DNA of 64,000 bases from Mucilaginibacter pallidiroseus (GTDB lineage Bacteria > Bacteroidota > Bacteroidia > Sphingobacteriales > Sphingobacteriaceae), in NCBI RefSeq assembly GCF_007846085.1, contig NZ_VOEJ01000001.1, forward strand, positions 682,001 through 746,000, in the 5' to 3' direction. This document shows positions 1 through 9,950 of the stretch, piece by piece. The notes beneath the pieces are model-generated. The model ran no database searches. It saw nothing but the letters and a program-made list of their open reading frames with translations, and had not been told where the DNA came from. Every line of letters begins with the position of its first letter. The first letter of the stretch is position 1. The position numbers and the translations under genes are program-made.

Positions 1-431
1 GATATTAAATCCATTAAGGTAATACCATCATTTGGGTTAAAATAATAAATGGTAAACATCTCAAAATAAGGCGGGGCTGGCATTATTATCATAGCCATAC
101 CCAGCGTTATCATCAAGGTGCCAATGATGCCTACTAATGATTTCCTCAATCGCTCCTGGAAAATATATTTTTTGGATATTTTGCTGTCAAGCGGAGTTTG
201 GTTAAGCAAAAACTCAAAATTGTTAAGCATATCCATCCTATCCTGCCCGGTATCAATATCCTTAAATGCCTGCAAGCTTACCGAGGGCGATTCATCAATT
301 GCCTGGTTGATTTTCCGTTGAATAGCTTTTGCGCGGTCGCGGTTAATAACACCCTGCTTTAATAGCGTTACCAGCTCATCTGCCTTTTGCTCTAACAGCG
401 CGGCCTCATCTGCATGTTCTTTATAATCCAA
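1..431 (-). CDS. Hypothetical membrane protein, C-terminus outside window
   Basis: This is an open frame of 143 codons running off the left edge on the minus strand. The next in-frame stop upstream lies at 447-449, so the start must be near 431, where a TTG codon precedes DYKEHADEAA; no ATG is available there. The N-terminal 80 residues are charged and probably helical (HADEAALLEQKADELV). A hydrophobic segment follows at about residues 103-122 (SLVGIIGTLMITLGMAMIIM) and should span the membrane. I do not recognise a family. It is divergent from the glycosyltransferase pair starting at 508. The start codon is uncertain and the 3' end is missing. Confidence 0.6.
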   Translation of the reverse strand, partial: MDYKEHADEAALLEQKADELVTLLKQGVINRDRAKAIQRKINQAIDESPSVSLQAFKDIDTGQDRMDMLNNFEFLLNQTPLDSKISKKYIFQERLRKSLVGIIGTLMITLGMAMIIMPAPPYFEMFTIYYFNPNDGITLMDLI

Positions 432-457
432 TTGGGTAAACGTTATTTAAATTGAGT

Positions 458-465
458 TACTTTTG
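458..465 (+). promoter_or_regulatory. Possible Bacteroidota -7 promoter element for the glycosyltransferase pair
   Basis: TACTTTTG matches TAnnTTTG and lies 43 bp before the start at 508. The only upstream TTG (432-434) gives a spacer a little longer than usual, so the match is partial. Confidence 0.35.
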
Positions 466-507
466 TTATTATTATACCGTTAAACAACATATCTTAAAAA
501 ATAAGGA

Positions 508-1431
508 ATGAATAAGGTTTCGATAGTTACCATCAATTACAATCAAGACAAGATAACCGAAGAACTTTTAGTATCCATAGCCGAAACCAATACTTACGCT
601 AACATTGAAACAATTGTTGTTGACAATGGCAGTACGCACAACCCGGTGCCCGAGTGGACTACCAAATTTCCCGATGTTAAGTTTATACGGTCAGAAAGCA
701 ACCTGGGTTTCTCTGGTGGTAATAATTTGGGCATTGCCGATGCAACGGGCGACTACTATTTCCTGGTAAATAATGATACCGAGTTTACACCCGGGCTGGT
801 TCAGAAGCTCGTGGATATACTTGATACGCACCCCCATGTTGGCATTATATCGCCCAAGTTGATGTACCATTTTAATAAAAACATTATACAGTACGTAGGC
901 TTCACCCAAGTTGATTATTATACCTGCCGCAACCGCGCTGTGGGCAAAAATGAAACCGACAAGGGGCAGTATGATAACTTGCTTGGCCAAACTGGCTATT
1001 GCCATGGCGGCGCCATGATGGTAAAGCGCGAAACCTGCGCAAAGGCAGGCTTAATGGCCGATAACTTTTTTATTTATTACGAAGAGGTTGATTGGGGCGA
1101 GCGTATAAACAAATCGGGCTACCAGGCTTGGGTGCGCGGCGATGCTGTTATTTACCACAAAGAATCGATGACGGTTGGTAAAAAAAGTGCTTTTAAGGAG
1201 TACTTCATGAATCGTAACCGCATATTATTCATCAGGCATAATGCGCCTGCGTTTAAGGCGCTGGTGTTTTACTTTTATTTTATGCTGATGGTGGTGCCCC
1301 GTAATATTGTAAACTATATTAAAGAAGGAAAAACCGAATTTATAAGCATCCTTTTCCGGGCCATATGGTGGAACGTTACCCATAGCAAGCACAGCACCGA
1401 ACTTGGTTTTACCCCTAATAAAGTTAAATGA
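508..1431 (+). CDS. Glycosyltransferase family 2 (rhamnosyltransferase-like)
   Basis: A 307-residue protein expected to transfer a sugar from a nucleotide donor to a cell-surface glycan at the inner membrane. The GT-A fold shows at the N-terminus (VSIVTINYNQ, then VVDNGST near residue 40) and the metal-binding NNDTEF follows near residue 90. The FFIYYEEVDWGERI block near residue 190 is typical of WbbL-like family 2 enzymes. A hydrophobic stretch at about 250-270 could anchor it to the membrane. Its stop overlaps the next glycosyltransferase start (ATGA), so the two are translationally coupled. The sugar and acceptor cannot be told from the sequence. Confidence 0.88.
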   Translation: MNKVSIVTINYNQDKITEELLVSIAETNTYANIETIVVDNGSTHNPVPEWTTKFPDVKFIRSESNLGFSGGNNLGIADATGDYYFLVNNDTEFTPGLVQKLVDILDTHPHVGIISPKLMYHFNKNIIQYVGFTQVDYYTCRNRAVGKNETDKGQYDNLLGQTGYCHGGAMMVKRETCAKAGLMADNFFIYYEEVDWGERINKSGYQAWVRGDAVIYHKESMTVGKKSAFKEYFMNRNRILFIRHNAPAFKALVFYFYFMLMVVPRNIVNYIKEGKTEFISILFRAIWWNVTHSKHSTELGFTPNKVK

Positions 1432-2603
1432 TAGTTGCCTTTTGGATAAGCCTTTTTATTGCTTTTTACACATACGCCGGTTACGGCATTTTGCTATATT
1501 TTATAATAAAGATAAAGCGAGCAGTTAAGGGTAAGCCTGCGTTGCCACCGATTATTGACGACCAACTGCCAACGTGTACCCTTGTTGTGGCTGCCTATAA
1601 CGAGGAGGCTTATATGCACCAAAAGATCGCCAATTGCCTGCAGTTGGACTACCCGCAAGGTAAGCTGGATTTCATATTTGTTACCGATGGTTCTACCGAC
1701 GGTACCCCCTCTGTTATTGCGCAACACCCCGAAATTAAGCTATTACACAAACCGGAGCGAGCCGGTAAAATCGCCGCGGTACACCGCGCTATGGAGAATG
1801 TAGATACTGAAGTTGTTGTATTTACAGATGCTAACACTTTCTTGAATAAGGAGGCTATTACCCGCATTTGCAGGCATTATGCCGATAAGACTGTGGGCGC
1901 AGTTGCCGGCGAAAAACGTGTACAGGTTGACGAAAATGCCGATGCGAGTGCGGCAGGCGAAGGCTTTTACTGGAAATACGAATCGACACTAAAGAAATGG
2001 GATTCGGAACTTTACTCGGTTGTTGGTGCCGCCGGAGAATTATTTAGCGTAAGGCGTAATCTGTACCAGGATGTGCCTGCCAATACCGTTCTTGATGACT
2101 TTATGATTTCCATGCTGATAGCTGATAAAGGTTACAGAATTATTTACGAGCCCGACGCTTATGCGCTTGAAACAGCATCAGAAAACGTGACTGAAGAGCT
2201 GAAACGTAAAATACGGATAGCGGCCGGCGGTATCCAATCAATAATATGGCTAAAGAGCTTGCTGCTGCCGTTCAAATATCCTATTCTCTCCTTCCAGTAC
2301 ATTAGTCACCGTGTATTACGATGGACGGTTACGCCCTTTTTTATGATACTGGCCTTTGTGTTGAATATTTTAATTATTGCGCAAAGCTTTAGCTGGCTAT
2401 ACATGCTGTTGCTTGTTGGGCAAGTTATGTTTTACGCATCGGCATTTTTAGGATTAATTTTAGAGAAACGGCAGCTCCGTGTTAAAGTACTTTTTATCCC
2501 CTACTACTTCTGCGTAATGAATTACGCTGTACTGGCCGGTATAATCCGCTACTTCACCAAAAAACAAAGTGCAGTCTGGGAAAAAGCACAACGTAGGGCT
2601 TGA
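1428..2603 (+). CDS. Membrane-bound processive-type family 2 glycosyltransferase
   Basis: A 391-residue protein with one N-terminal membrane segment (about 2-24), a cytoplasmic GT2 domain and two to three C-terminal membrane segments (about 300-380). Motifs are VVAAYNEEAY, VTDGSTDGT, FTDANTF (the DxD-like metal site), VAGEKRV, DDFMISM (catalytic-base region) and RKIRIAAGGIQSI in the place of the QxxRW motif. The layout is that of polysaccharide or poly-N-acetylglucosamine-type synthases. It overlaps the preceding transferase by four bases, so the pair probably acts on one surface or exopolysaccharide. The product sugar is unknown. Confidence 0.86.
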   Translation: MIVAFWISLFIAFYTYAGYGILLYFIIKIKRAVKGKPALPPIIDDQLPTCTLVVAAYNEEAYMHQKIANCLQLDYPQGKLDFIFVTDGSTDGTPSVIAQHPEIKLLHKPERAGKIAAVHRAMENVDTEVVVFTDANTFLNKEAITRICRHYADKTVGAVAGEKRVQVDENADASAAGEGFYWKYESTLKKWDSELYSVVGAAGELFSVRRNLYQDVPANTVLDDFMISMLIADKGYRIIYEPDAYALETASENVTEELKRKIRIAAGGIQSIIWLKSLLLPFKYPILSFQYISHRVLRWTVTPFFMILAFVLNILIIAQSFSWLYMLLLVGQVMFYASAFLGLILEKRQLRVKVLFIPYYFCVMNYAVLAGIIRYFTKKQSAVWEKAQRRA

Positions 2604-2664
2604 TATAGTTGTTGGTCTTAGTAGTTGGGTAAATATTTAAACTTACGGCCATCTAAAAACGATC

Positions 2665-4833
2665 CTACCTCAGTATCGTCTCCGTAATTTTCGCGATATC
2701 TACCGTTATTTTATTGATGAAGCCGAGCTGTTCTTTCATTAGCATTTCATCAGGTGTCGGTTGCGCTTCGGTAAATGGCGGCTTTACAGGTTCCGTTTTT
2801 GGCGGTTCAATTTGCGGGCCGTCTGTACTTACAATCACATCGTCAATTTTGGCAACAGTATCTTTTAATACCGCGATACTGCGCTTTACTAGTTTCTGCG
2901 TATCGGCATGTGGTTGTTGCGGCATATTGCGCACGAGTGCAGATGCCATGTTAGCCGTGTAAGATGATAAGATGTGGTTAAGCACCACAAATTTGTGTAT
3001 GTCCTTGATGTGATATTGCTTGCTTTTGGGCTCGGATGTCATTCGCTCGAACGTAGCCGATAGGTTGGCCGAGTTTACAAAAACGTCTTTTCTGGCAAGC
3101 TTATATTCAGTAACACTTACCAGCCTGCCTGCTACGCTTTCAGCGATTTTTTGCAGGTAATTTATATTTGCGGTTAGCACCGCCTTCATGTTTTGTTGCA
3201 CCTGCTCAAACTCCCAGGTAGGGAAAATCACGTAGCTGGCTACAAATGCAATGGTTGAGCCGATGATGGTATCAATGATACGCTCCTGTGCCACATTTAA
3301 TAAGCCTACCCCAAGGAACTTGAACAAAATAAGTACGTAAGGGGTCATGAATATTACCGACACAACGTAGTTTAGCCGTAAAAAACTATATGTGCCTAAC
3401 ATAAATACGATCAGGAAAACAAACTGAACATCTTTATTAGGTATAAAGGTTAAGATGAATATACCTATAAGCCCCCCGCCTATTGTTCCAATTAAACGTT
3501 GATAATTACGCTGTTTGGACAAGCTAAAACCAGGTTTAAGAATTACGATGATGGTAAGCAGTACCCAATAACTGTGTCCGCCAAGCGCAAAGTTTTTAGC
3601 GGTTATAAATCCAATAAGGCAAACAAGCGCCACGCGCAAAGCATGTTTAAACGTGGCCGACTTTAATGTGAAGTTATCCCAAAAAATGTGCGGTGCATAG
3701 TCCTGGTGGCTTACAAATTTGGAGTATTCAACTTCGGGACTATCTGTATCTAAGAGCCCGTCGGACGCTTTTGAATGGTAGTATTTGTAAAGGTTGTTGA
3801 TGCTTTTACCCAATTCGCGGAGGTTAATCAGGATTTTTTTTAGCACGATGTTGCTTGCAACAGTTTGGTCATTACCTATCGCGTCAATCTTGGTTTTAAG
3901 TTTTTCAAGGCCTGGTTCAATATTGCTTAACTTTTCAGGGCGGGCGTTAGCCAACACGGCGTATCCAATATTATCAAGATCTTCGGCAAGCAGGTCAAGA
4001 AAATCTGCTATATCTGTAATGATCCCCGTCCCTACAAAGCGTTTGCGAATTTCCGAATAGTCGTAATGCGTAGCCATTATTTGCTCAAACATATCAACCA
4101 GGTCAATAAACGTGAGCACCAAAATCCTGCTGGCCCAAGTCGACTCCTTTACCACCAACCTGCTTTTAAATAATAGCTCGCGTACGGCATCCTGGTGGTT
4201 GCTTACCTGTATCTGCTGTAAAACCAACTTGCGGTAGTTTTCATCCAGATCTACATTTGGACGGTAAAAATCTGCCTTGATGCGTAAAAACCTGGCAATG
4301 TCTGTAACGTTCTCGGCAAGCGTTTGCTGGGCAGCGCGATAGGGCCTTATCCCAAAAAAAACAAGGCTAAAAAGCATATACCATACGCCGCCGGCAAAAA
4401 TGGTTAAAGAGTAGGGTATTATTTCGTTTCCCGGCTCATCTTTACCAAGCATAAATATCATTATCAATAACGACGCTGTGCCTACCGCTGCTGCCCTGTT
4501 TCCATAAACCACGAACATCGAAAACAGGAACGAAAATACAGTGATCTCCAACCCTAACGCATACACATTCATCCTGGCATAGCCCGTAATAATTGCTACC
4601 AGCAATACGCATATCGAGCCAATGGCCATACTGTTACGCTTGTGTGTTGCCGGCCCCGGACTATCAATTGTACAAATACATAATGCACCCAATGATAGTG
4701 TTAGGCCAAGGTCGAAATGGCCCAATTGCATCATACCCAAAGCAGGTATCAGTATTCCGGCAGAAATACGCAACCCGTCAGAAAAGTATTGACTAAAAAA
4801 GAAGCTTTTTATTTCGCGCTGCCGGTTACTCAT
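2665..4833 (-). CDS. FUSC family inner-membrane protein (YccS/YhfK-like)
   Basis: A 722-residue protein with the FUSC architecture: an N-terminal block of about six membrane helices (residues ~20-170), a long cytoplasmic helical region, a second membrane block (about 395-530; HSYWVLLTIIVILKPGFSLS is the characteristic segment) and a cytoplasmic C-terminus with a Pro/Thr-rich linker near residue 670. YccS/YhfK and aromatic-acid efflux pumps (AaeB) share this fold. The substrate is unknown; efflux or envelope homeostasis is inferred from the family. It stands alone, convergent with the glycosyltransferases and divergent from ppc. Confidence 0.85.
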   Translation of the reverse strand: MSNRQREIKSFFFSQYFSDGLRISAGILIPALGMMQLGHFDLGLTLSLGALCICTIDSPGPATHKRNSMAIGSICVLLVAIITGYARMNVYALGLEITVFSFLFSMFVVYGNRAAAVGTASLLIMIFMLGKDEPGNEIIPYSLTIFAGGVWYMLFSLVFFGIRPYRAAQQTLAENVTDIARFLRIKADFYRPNVDLDENYRKLVLQQIQVSNHQDAVRELLFKSRLVVKESTWASRILVLTFIDLVDMFEQIMATHYDYSEIRKRFVGTGIITDIADFLDLLAEDLDNIGYAVLANARPEKLSNIEPGLEKLKTKIDAIGNDQTVASNIVLKKILINLRELGKSINNLYKYYHSKASDGLLDTDSPEVEYSKFVSHQDYAPHIFWDNFTLKSATFKHALRVALVCLIGFITAKNFALGGHSYWVLLTIIVILKPGFSLSKQRNYQRLIGTIGGGLIGIFILTFIPNKDVQFVFLIVFMLGTYSFLRLNYVVSVIFMTPYVLILFKFLGVGLLNVAQERIIDTIIGSTIAFVASYVIFPTWEFEQVQQNMKAVLTANINYLQKIAESVAGRLVSVTEYKLARKDVFVNSANLSATFERMTSEPKSKQYHIKDIHKFVVLNHILSSYTANMASALVRNMPQQPHADTQKLVKRSIAVLKDTVAKIDDVIVSTDGPQIEPPKTEPVKPPFTEAQPTPDEMLMKEQLGFINKITVDIAKITETILR

Positions 4834-5033
4834 TTACGTTGGTATTCCTTATAAAATAATGTTCAAATCTACGCAATTTAATGCGGAGGCTTACCCGTAA
4901 CAATTTTGGCATTGAAATGTATTAAGTATTATAAATTTTTAGTTTTTAGGACGATTTTAATTTTAGATACTTAAATTCACGCCGGTGTTGCCATTGATTG
5001 CAACATTTGTTCACTTTCAAAAACCGCTTTATT

Positions 5034-7607
5034 ATGCCATCTACTCAAAGGGCCATCCAGCGCGAAACCATTTTTAACAACGAGGTTGTAAAACGTTTCG
5101 AGTTGTATAACAGTTTGTTCCAAACGTTGCCTTTTTACCAGGTTAAAAATACAGGTATCCTGTTGCCGTTTTTTAGCTCACACTGCGAAGAAGAAGTACA
5201 AAAAGGCGCCTCGCCGGATGCCATTATCCAATCATTTTTTAGTAAATACGTACCTGATATTGATAACCGCGAGCAAATAAACCGTCTGTTCAGATTTATC
5301 CAATACATTGAGCGTCAAGTAGTTTTGTTTGACGCCATTGAAGATTCATCTTTTGGCAAGTTTGAACGGGCCGATGATACTGGCACACTGCAAAACATGG
5401 TGCAGCAAGCATCTATTGATGATGAAACGCGCCAAAACATAAGCAAGCAGCTAAAAGACTTCTCGCTAAGGCTTGTGCTCACCGCCCACCCTACGCAATT
5501 TTACCCTGGTGCGGTTTTAGGTATCATGACAGACTTGATTGACGCACTAAAAACCAACGATATCAATAGCATCGACGGTTTATTACAGCAATTGGGCAAA
5601 ACGCCTTTCTTTAATAAAAAGTCGCCAACCCCGGTTGATGAGGCGGTTAGCCTGGTATGGTTCCTTGAAAATGTTTTCTACCATGCATTGTCGGGCATAC
5701 AGGATAAACTGGAAACTGAATTTGACCTTGACGGCAGCCACCAATTGCTTGAACTTGGCTTTTGGCCCGGAGGCGACAGGGACGGAAACCCGAACGTAAA
5801 TACCGAAACTACCCGCCAGGTATCATCCCTGCTGAGGCAATATATATTCAGATGCTACTATCGCGACTTTAGGGAAGTAAAGCGCCGTATCACATTCAGG
5901 GGTTTCGACGAAACCATAAGCAATCTGGAACAGTTGCTTTATAACAATGCCTTTAACAAGCAAACGGATGCTAGGGACTTGCAGCCGGAAATTTTGGCCA
6001 CGCTGCAAGCCATGCGCGACCAGCTGAAAACTGAGCACGACGGGCTGTTTATCAAAGTAGTTGAAAACCTGATACAAAAGGTTCAACTGTTTGGTTCATA
6101 CTTTGCAACGTTAGATATACGGCAGGATAGCCGTGTACTGCGCGATGTATTTAAATATTGCACCGCCAAAATATATACTGGTGTACCTAAAGAATACCAG
6201 GAAATGAATGAGGAACAGAAGCTGAAAAGCCTGCCCTTCAATCAAGCCGACTTTAAGTGCCCGGAAACAGCCGACGACATGACCCGTGATACGCTGGACA
6301 CGATACGGCTGATGAAACAAATACAACACAGCAACGGCCAAAAAGGTTGCCAGCGTTTTATCATAAGTAACTGCCAAAAAGCCTCAGACATATTACAGCT
6401 TATCGACCTCTTTTTATGGAGCGGCTGGGAAAAAAACAAGCTTACGGTTGATTTTATGCCGTTGTTTGAAACCGTTAATGACCTTAAGGCCGCGGCCGAG
6501 GTTATGGAGACGTTATACAACCACCCCTTTTATAAATCGCACCTTGTGCAGCGCGGCAACAAACAAACAATCATGCTTGGCTTCTCGGATAGCACAAAGG
6601 ATGGTGGCTATCTAATGGCCAACTGGTCCATATACAAAGCCAAAGTTGAGCTTACTGCCATGGCGCGCAAATATGGCATTGCCCTGGCGTTTTTCGATGG
6701 CAGAGGTGGCCCACCGGCACGTGGCGGCGGCAAAACACATCGTTTTTATGCTTCAATGGGTAAGGAAATAGCGAATGAACATATCCAGCTGACTATACAG
6801 GGGCAAACCGTAAGTTCGCAATATGGATCAGTAGAGACTGCGCGCTTTAACACCGGGCAATTGATAAACGCCGGTGTTATATCTGCCCTGCATCCAAATC
6901 ATAAGGATTTACTTGACGAAAAACATAAGGCTCTGATTGCAGAAATGGCGGAAGCAAGCCATGAGTTGTTCCTGGCTTTACGGGAAGACCCATTGTTTGT
7001 GGAGTATCTGGAAAAATTTAGTCCGCTTAAGTTGCTGTCGCAGATCAATATCAGCAGCCGCCCAACAAAGCGTAACGCCGATGCCAAGTTAAGGCTGGAA
7101 GATTTAAGAGCAATTAGCTTCGTAACATCATGGAGCCAACTAAAGCAAAGCATCCCCGGTTTCTACGGCGTAGGTACAGCACTTAAGAAAATGAAAGATG
7201 CAGGCAACTGGCAAGAAGTAAAGGAACTTTACCATGCATCTGGATTCTTTAAAACCATGTTGGACAATTGCATGATGTCTATGTCCAAATCGGATTTCAG
7301 GATTACGGCGTACATGGAGAAGGACAAGAAATTTGGGAAATTTTGGAAAGGGCTTAAAGCTGAATTTGAACTTACCAGAAGCCTGTTGCTTGAACTTACC
7401 GACAGCAAAGTGTTAATGGAAGAATACCCTATTGAAAGCCGCTCTATCGCGATACGTGAAAAGATAATATTACCATTGGTTGTAATACAGCACTATGCCT
7501 TAAACCAACTTGACACCGTAAAAGATAGCGAACTGGAGGGTATCTATAAAAAATTGGTTATACGTACGGTTTATGGCATCATCAACGCCGGCCGTAATCT
7601 TGTATAA
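5034..7607 (+). CDS. ppc: Phosphoenolpyruvate carboxylase
   Basis: Carboxylates phosphoenolpyruvate with bicarbonate to oxaloacetate, replenishing the TCA cycle in the cytosol. The 857-residue chain carries the family signatures: LTAHPTQ with the catalytic His near 152, PGGDRDGNPNV near 250, GFSDSTKDGGYL near 515, and the mobile loop GRGGPPARGGG near 556. I chose the ATG at 5034 rather than the in-frame TTG at 4998 because the sequence before it does not look conserved. The C-terminus ends INAGRNLV, resembling the usual Asn-containing end. Single-gene unit with a strong terminator at 7628. Confidence 0.95.
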   Translation: MPSTQRAIQRETIFNNEVVKRFELYNSLFQTLPFYQVKNTGILLPFFSSHCEEEVQKGASPDAIIQSFFSKYVPDIDNREQINRLFRFIQYIERQVVLFDAIEDSSFGKFERADDTGTLQNMVQQASIDDETRQNISKQLKDFSLRLVLTAHPTQFYPGAVLGIMTDLIDALKTNDINSIDGLLQQLGKTPFFNKKSPTPVDEAVSLVWFLENVFYHALSGIQDKLETEFDLDGSHQLLELGFWPGGDRDGNPNVNTETTRQVSSLLRQYIFRCYYRDFREVKRRITFRGFDETISNLEQLLYNNAFNKQTDARDLQPEILATLQAMRDQLKTEHDGLFIKVVENLIQKVQLFGSYFATLDIRQDSRVLRDVFKYCTAKIYTGVPKEYQEMNEEQKLKSLPFNQADFKCPETADDMTRDTLDTIRLMKQIQHSNGQKGCQRFIISNCQKASDILQLIDLFLWSGWEKNKLTVDFMPLFETVNDLKAAAEVMETLYNHPFYKSHLVQRGNKQTIMLGFSDSTKDGGYLMANWSIYKAKVELTAMARKYGIALAFFDGRGGPPARGGGKTHRFYASMGKEIANEHIQLTIQGQTVSSQYGSVETARFNTGQLINAGVISALHPNHKDLLDEKHKALIAEMAEASHELFLALREDPLFVEYLEKFSPLKLLSQINISSRPTKRNADAKLRLEDLRAISFVTSWSQLKQSIPGFYGVGTALKKMKDAGNWQEVKELYHASGFFKTMLDNCMMSMSKSDFRITAYMEKDKKFGKFWKGLKAEFELTRSLLLELTDSKVLMEEYPIESRSIAIREKIILPLVVIQHYALNQLDTVKDSELEGIYKKLVIRTVYGIINAGRNLV

Positions 7608-7627
7608 TGTAAATTTGTTCTCAACTC

Positions 7628-7665
7628 AAAAGCCCCGTTAGCTCTGAATGCTGATGGGGCTTTTT
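7628..7665 (+). terminator. Rho-independent terminator after ppc
   Basis: AAAAGCCCC pairs with GGGGCTTTT (9 bp, 19-nt loop) and is followed by a T run, 20 bp beyond the ppc stop. Confidence 0.85.
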
Positions 7666-7736
7666 CGCAACATGTATTTGGCTTTTTAATTTTTCAACAA
7701 GCGGCTTAACGTTTTCCTTGGCAAATACGCTTTTTG

Positions 7737-7744
7737 TATATTTG
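7737..7744 (+). promoter_or_regulatory. -7 promoter element (TAnnTTTG) of the CHC2 gene
   Basis: TATATTTG sits 18 bp before the ATG at 7763 and lies inside the longer open frame that would begin at TTG 7718. This argues that translation starts at 7763. Confidence 0.5.
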
Positions 7745-7762
7745 AAGAGCTATTTTATCCTA

Positions 7763-8062
7763 ATGAATTTCGACGAAAATGATGTTGCGAAGTATGCGCA
7801 ATTGGACTTGGTTAATATAATTTCACGTTACGTTTTGCTGCAACCCAGCAGGAAAGCCTTAAAGGGCAAATGCCCATTTCACAAAGACGATACTACCTCC
7901 CTAATGGTATCGCCAGAAAAAAACACCTTTAAATGCTTTGGCTGCGGCGCAGAGGGTGGCGCCGTTGAGTTTTTGATGGGCATTGACGGCAAGTCGCGGA
8001 ACGAGGTAATATCTCAACTGGCACAACAAACTTTTGGTGTTACAAAAAAGGTAGTGGCTTAA
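7763..8062 (+). CDS. CHC2 zinc-finger (DnaG-type primase N-terminal domain) protein
   Basis: A 99-residue protein made only of the zinc-binding domain found at the N-terminus of DnaG primase. The metal ligands are visible in GKCPFHKDDT and FKCFGCGAEGG (C-x2-H ... C-x2-C). The leading VAKYAQLDLVNIISRYV matches the helix before the DnaG finger. No TOPRIM or polymerase domain follows, so it cannot be a primase by itself. Stand-alone CHC2 proteins of this size are common in Sphingobacteriaceae; nucleic-acid binding is the safe inference. The start is supported by the promoter element just upstream. Confidence 0.82.
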   Translation: MNFDENDVAKYAQLDLVNIISRYVLLQPSRKALKGKCPFHKDDTTSLMVSPEKNTFKCFGCGAEGGAVEFLMGIDGKSRNEVISQLAQQTFGVTKKVVA

Positions 8063-8177
8063 CACGTTACGGCATTTATCGTACCCTTTCAGTCGCGTTG
8101 CTAAACTTGGCGGTTATGATTGTGAAAACTGAATGAATTTTTCGTTGTTGTGTTTATTTATACTTAACACAACCCCA

Positions 8178-8714
8178 ATGAAGACCGTTGTTTATATACT
8201 TATTGCCGCGACAATGCTGAGCAGCTTTACAGCTTGTAACCGGTCGCGGAAGTCAAAAAATTACAATAATGTTGCGGCGGCCGATTCTACATCAGCATTT
8301 CTTAAATCGGCTGTAGCATTTGGTAATGCTGAGGTTAAGTACGGTAGCATAGCGCTTCAAAATTCAAAAAACAGCAGCGTTAGGGCGCTTGCAAAAATGA
8401 TAATTGCAGACCAAACCGACCTGCTATCGAATCTACATAAACTTGCTTCAAAAAAAGGTGTAAATGTCAATGGCACTACAAGCGAAAATGAAGCGTACCA
8501 TTTGAAAAGCTTATCTGCAAAAACAGCTTCGGCTTTTGATAAGGAGTATGTGCAGTTAGCTGTTACCGACCATGAGAGAGCTGTAAAGTTATTTAATACT
8601 GCTCAAAATGATCCCGACGCAGAGGTGAGCGACTTTGCGGCCAAATACATTACACAATTGCAGGAGCATTTAAAAAACGCAAATGCCATTTGCCAAAGCG
8701 AGGGTTTAAAATAG
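8178..8714 (+). CDS. DUF4142 family lipoprotein (ferritin-like helical bundle)
   Basis: A 178-residue protein starting with a lipoprotein signal (MKTVVYILIAATMLSSFTAC), with the lipobox Cys near residue 20, so it should be lipid-anchored. The mature part has the DUF4142 pattern: an N-terminal AFGNAEVKYGSIALQNS helix, then KMIIADQTDL and FDKEYVQLAVTDHERAVKLF, and a C-terminal helix AAKYITQLQEHLKNA. DUF4142 is predicted to form a four-helix ferritin-like bundle; its role is not established. The start at 8178 was chosen because the signal peptide begins there. Its last 9 bases overlap the convergent DUF763 gene. Confidence 0.82.
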   Translation: MKTVVYILIAATMLSSFTACNRSRKSKNYNNVAAADSTSAFLKSAVAFGNAEVKYGSIALQNSKNSSVRALAKMIIADQTDLLSNLHKLASKKGVNVNGTTSENEAYHLKSLSAKTASAFDKEYVQLAVTDHERAVKLFNTAQNDPDAEVSDFAAKYITQLQEHLKNANAICQSEGLK

Positions 8715-9908
8715 TTTCAGTTGCTGATCTACAGGCGGCTTGGCGTAACCCATAACCGTGCGTCCGCCATATTTCCACGATTCGCTTCTCTCCTTTTCAA
8801 TAACCTTGTCAAAATTGGCGTTGGGCGTAAACCCATTTTCTGCTTCCATTGATATTTTGTGGAGGCGCTTGATCGCTTCATTCGTATCATTATTACCTAA
8901 CCTGGCTTTGTACATTGCTTTTTGCAAGGTGTTAATCGTATCGTCATACACCTTCAATGGTACCGGGAACGGATGACCATCCTTTCCACCATGCGCAAAT
9001 GAAAACCTGGCCGGATCATTAAACCTGGATGGCGTGCCATGTATAACTTCGCTTACAAGCGCTAGTGATTGCAGCGTACGCGGCCCCAAGCCCTGCAACA
9101 GCAGCAACTCCTCAAAATCCTTAGGCTCTTTTTCGTGCGCAAGCCATAAAACTGCTCCTAACCTTTTCAGGTCAATATCCTTAGCCTTTAAATCGTGGTG
9201 TGATGGCATTACTAACCGGTTAATCTCTTTCATCATACGGTCGGGCTGCTCGGCAGCAATCCGCATTACCGCATTACGGCTTCCGGCCGCTTGCCTGTCG
9301 GTCATGTTCAAAATTAAACCACTATTCTTACCGTAAACAAAAGTATGCGGCTCATCTACAAAAGAGGTTAACTGCTCCGAGTGCCAATGATATCGCCTTG
9401 CGGTGCTGCTGCTATCACTCATCCCCTGCTGCACCACAGCCCATTTACCCGTGTCACTAAGTATAAAATTATGCGTATAAAGTTGAAAGCCATCCTGAAT
9501 GGCGGTGTTGTCTACCTTTGCACTTAACTTACTGCACCTAACAAGGTAATTGGCATCCAAACCCGTGGTATTACCTACAGCCAGCAGTTCATCGGGCGTG
9601 CGTTTAGATGCTTTGCCTTTTCCACCGCAAATGTATATGCCTAACTCCCGGCATCTTACATTTACGGTGCGTTTTAAAGCGCCCATCACTGATGTGGTGA
9701 TTCCCGACGAATGCCAGTCCATACCCATCACAGCGCCAAGGCTTTGGAACCAAAATGGATTGCTGAGGCGGCGTAGCACTTCGTCTTTGCCGTAATCAAG
9801 CACAATATTTTCAATTACAGCAATGCCCAATTTACCCATCCGCTCGGCAAGCCATAACGGAACATGGCCATGGTGTAAAGGCATATCTGCACTACCCGAT
9901 CTTTTCAT
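8706..9908 (-). CDS. DUF763 domain protein
   Basis: A 400-residue protein that begins with the family hallmark MKRSGSADMPLHHGHVPLWL and continues with LGAVMGMDWHSSGITTSVMGALKR, followed near residue 270 by a helix-hairpin-helix-like stretch (LLLQGLGPRTLQSLALVSEV). DUF763 proteins occur widely in bacteria and archaea without a proven function; the HhH-like part suggests DNA contact. Full length for the family. The 3' end overlaps the DUF4142 gene by 9 bp in a convergent arrangement. Confidence 0.85.
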   Translation of the reverse strand: MKRSGSADMPLHHGHVPLWLAERMGKLGIAVIENIVLDYGKDEVLRRLSNPFWFQSLGAVMGMDWHSSGITTSVMGALKRTVNVRCRELGIYICGGKGKASKRTPDELLAVGNTTGLDANYLVRCSKLSAKVDNTAIQDGFQLYTHNFILSDTGKWAVVQQGMSDSSSTARRYHWHSEQLTSFVDEPHTFVYGKNSGLILNMTDRQAAGSRNAVMRIAAEQPDRMMKEINRLVMPSHHDLKAKDIDLKRLGAVLWLAHEKEPKDFEELLLLQGLGPRTLQSLALVSEVIHGTPSRFNDPARFSFAHGGKDGHPFPVPLKVYDDTINTLQKAMYKARLGNNDTNEAIKRLHKISMEAENGFTPNANFDKVIEKERSESWKYGGRTVMGYAKPPVDQQLKLF

Positions 9909-9950
9909 GCTAACAAATTTAGCAATAAAAATTTGAGTTAGCGAAGAGAC

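Noticed and set aside
691-1005. Antisense frame inside the first glycosyltransferase
   Set aside because: Fully covered by a well-supported gene on the other strand and without family features; the same holds for the other long antisense frames in ppc, the FUSC gene, topB and the GH92 gene.
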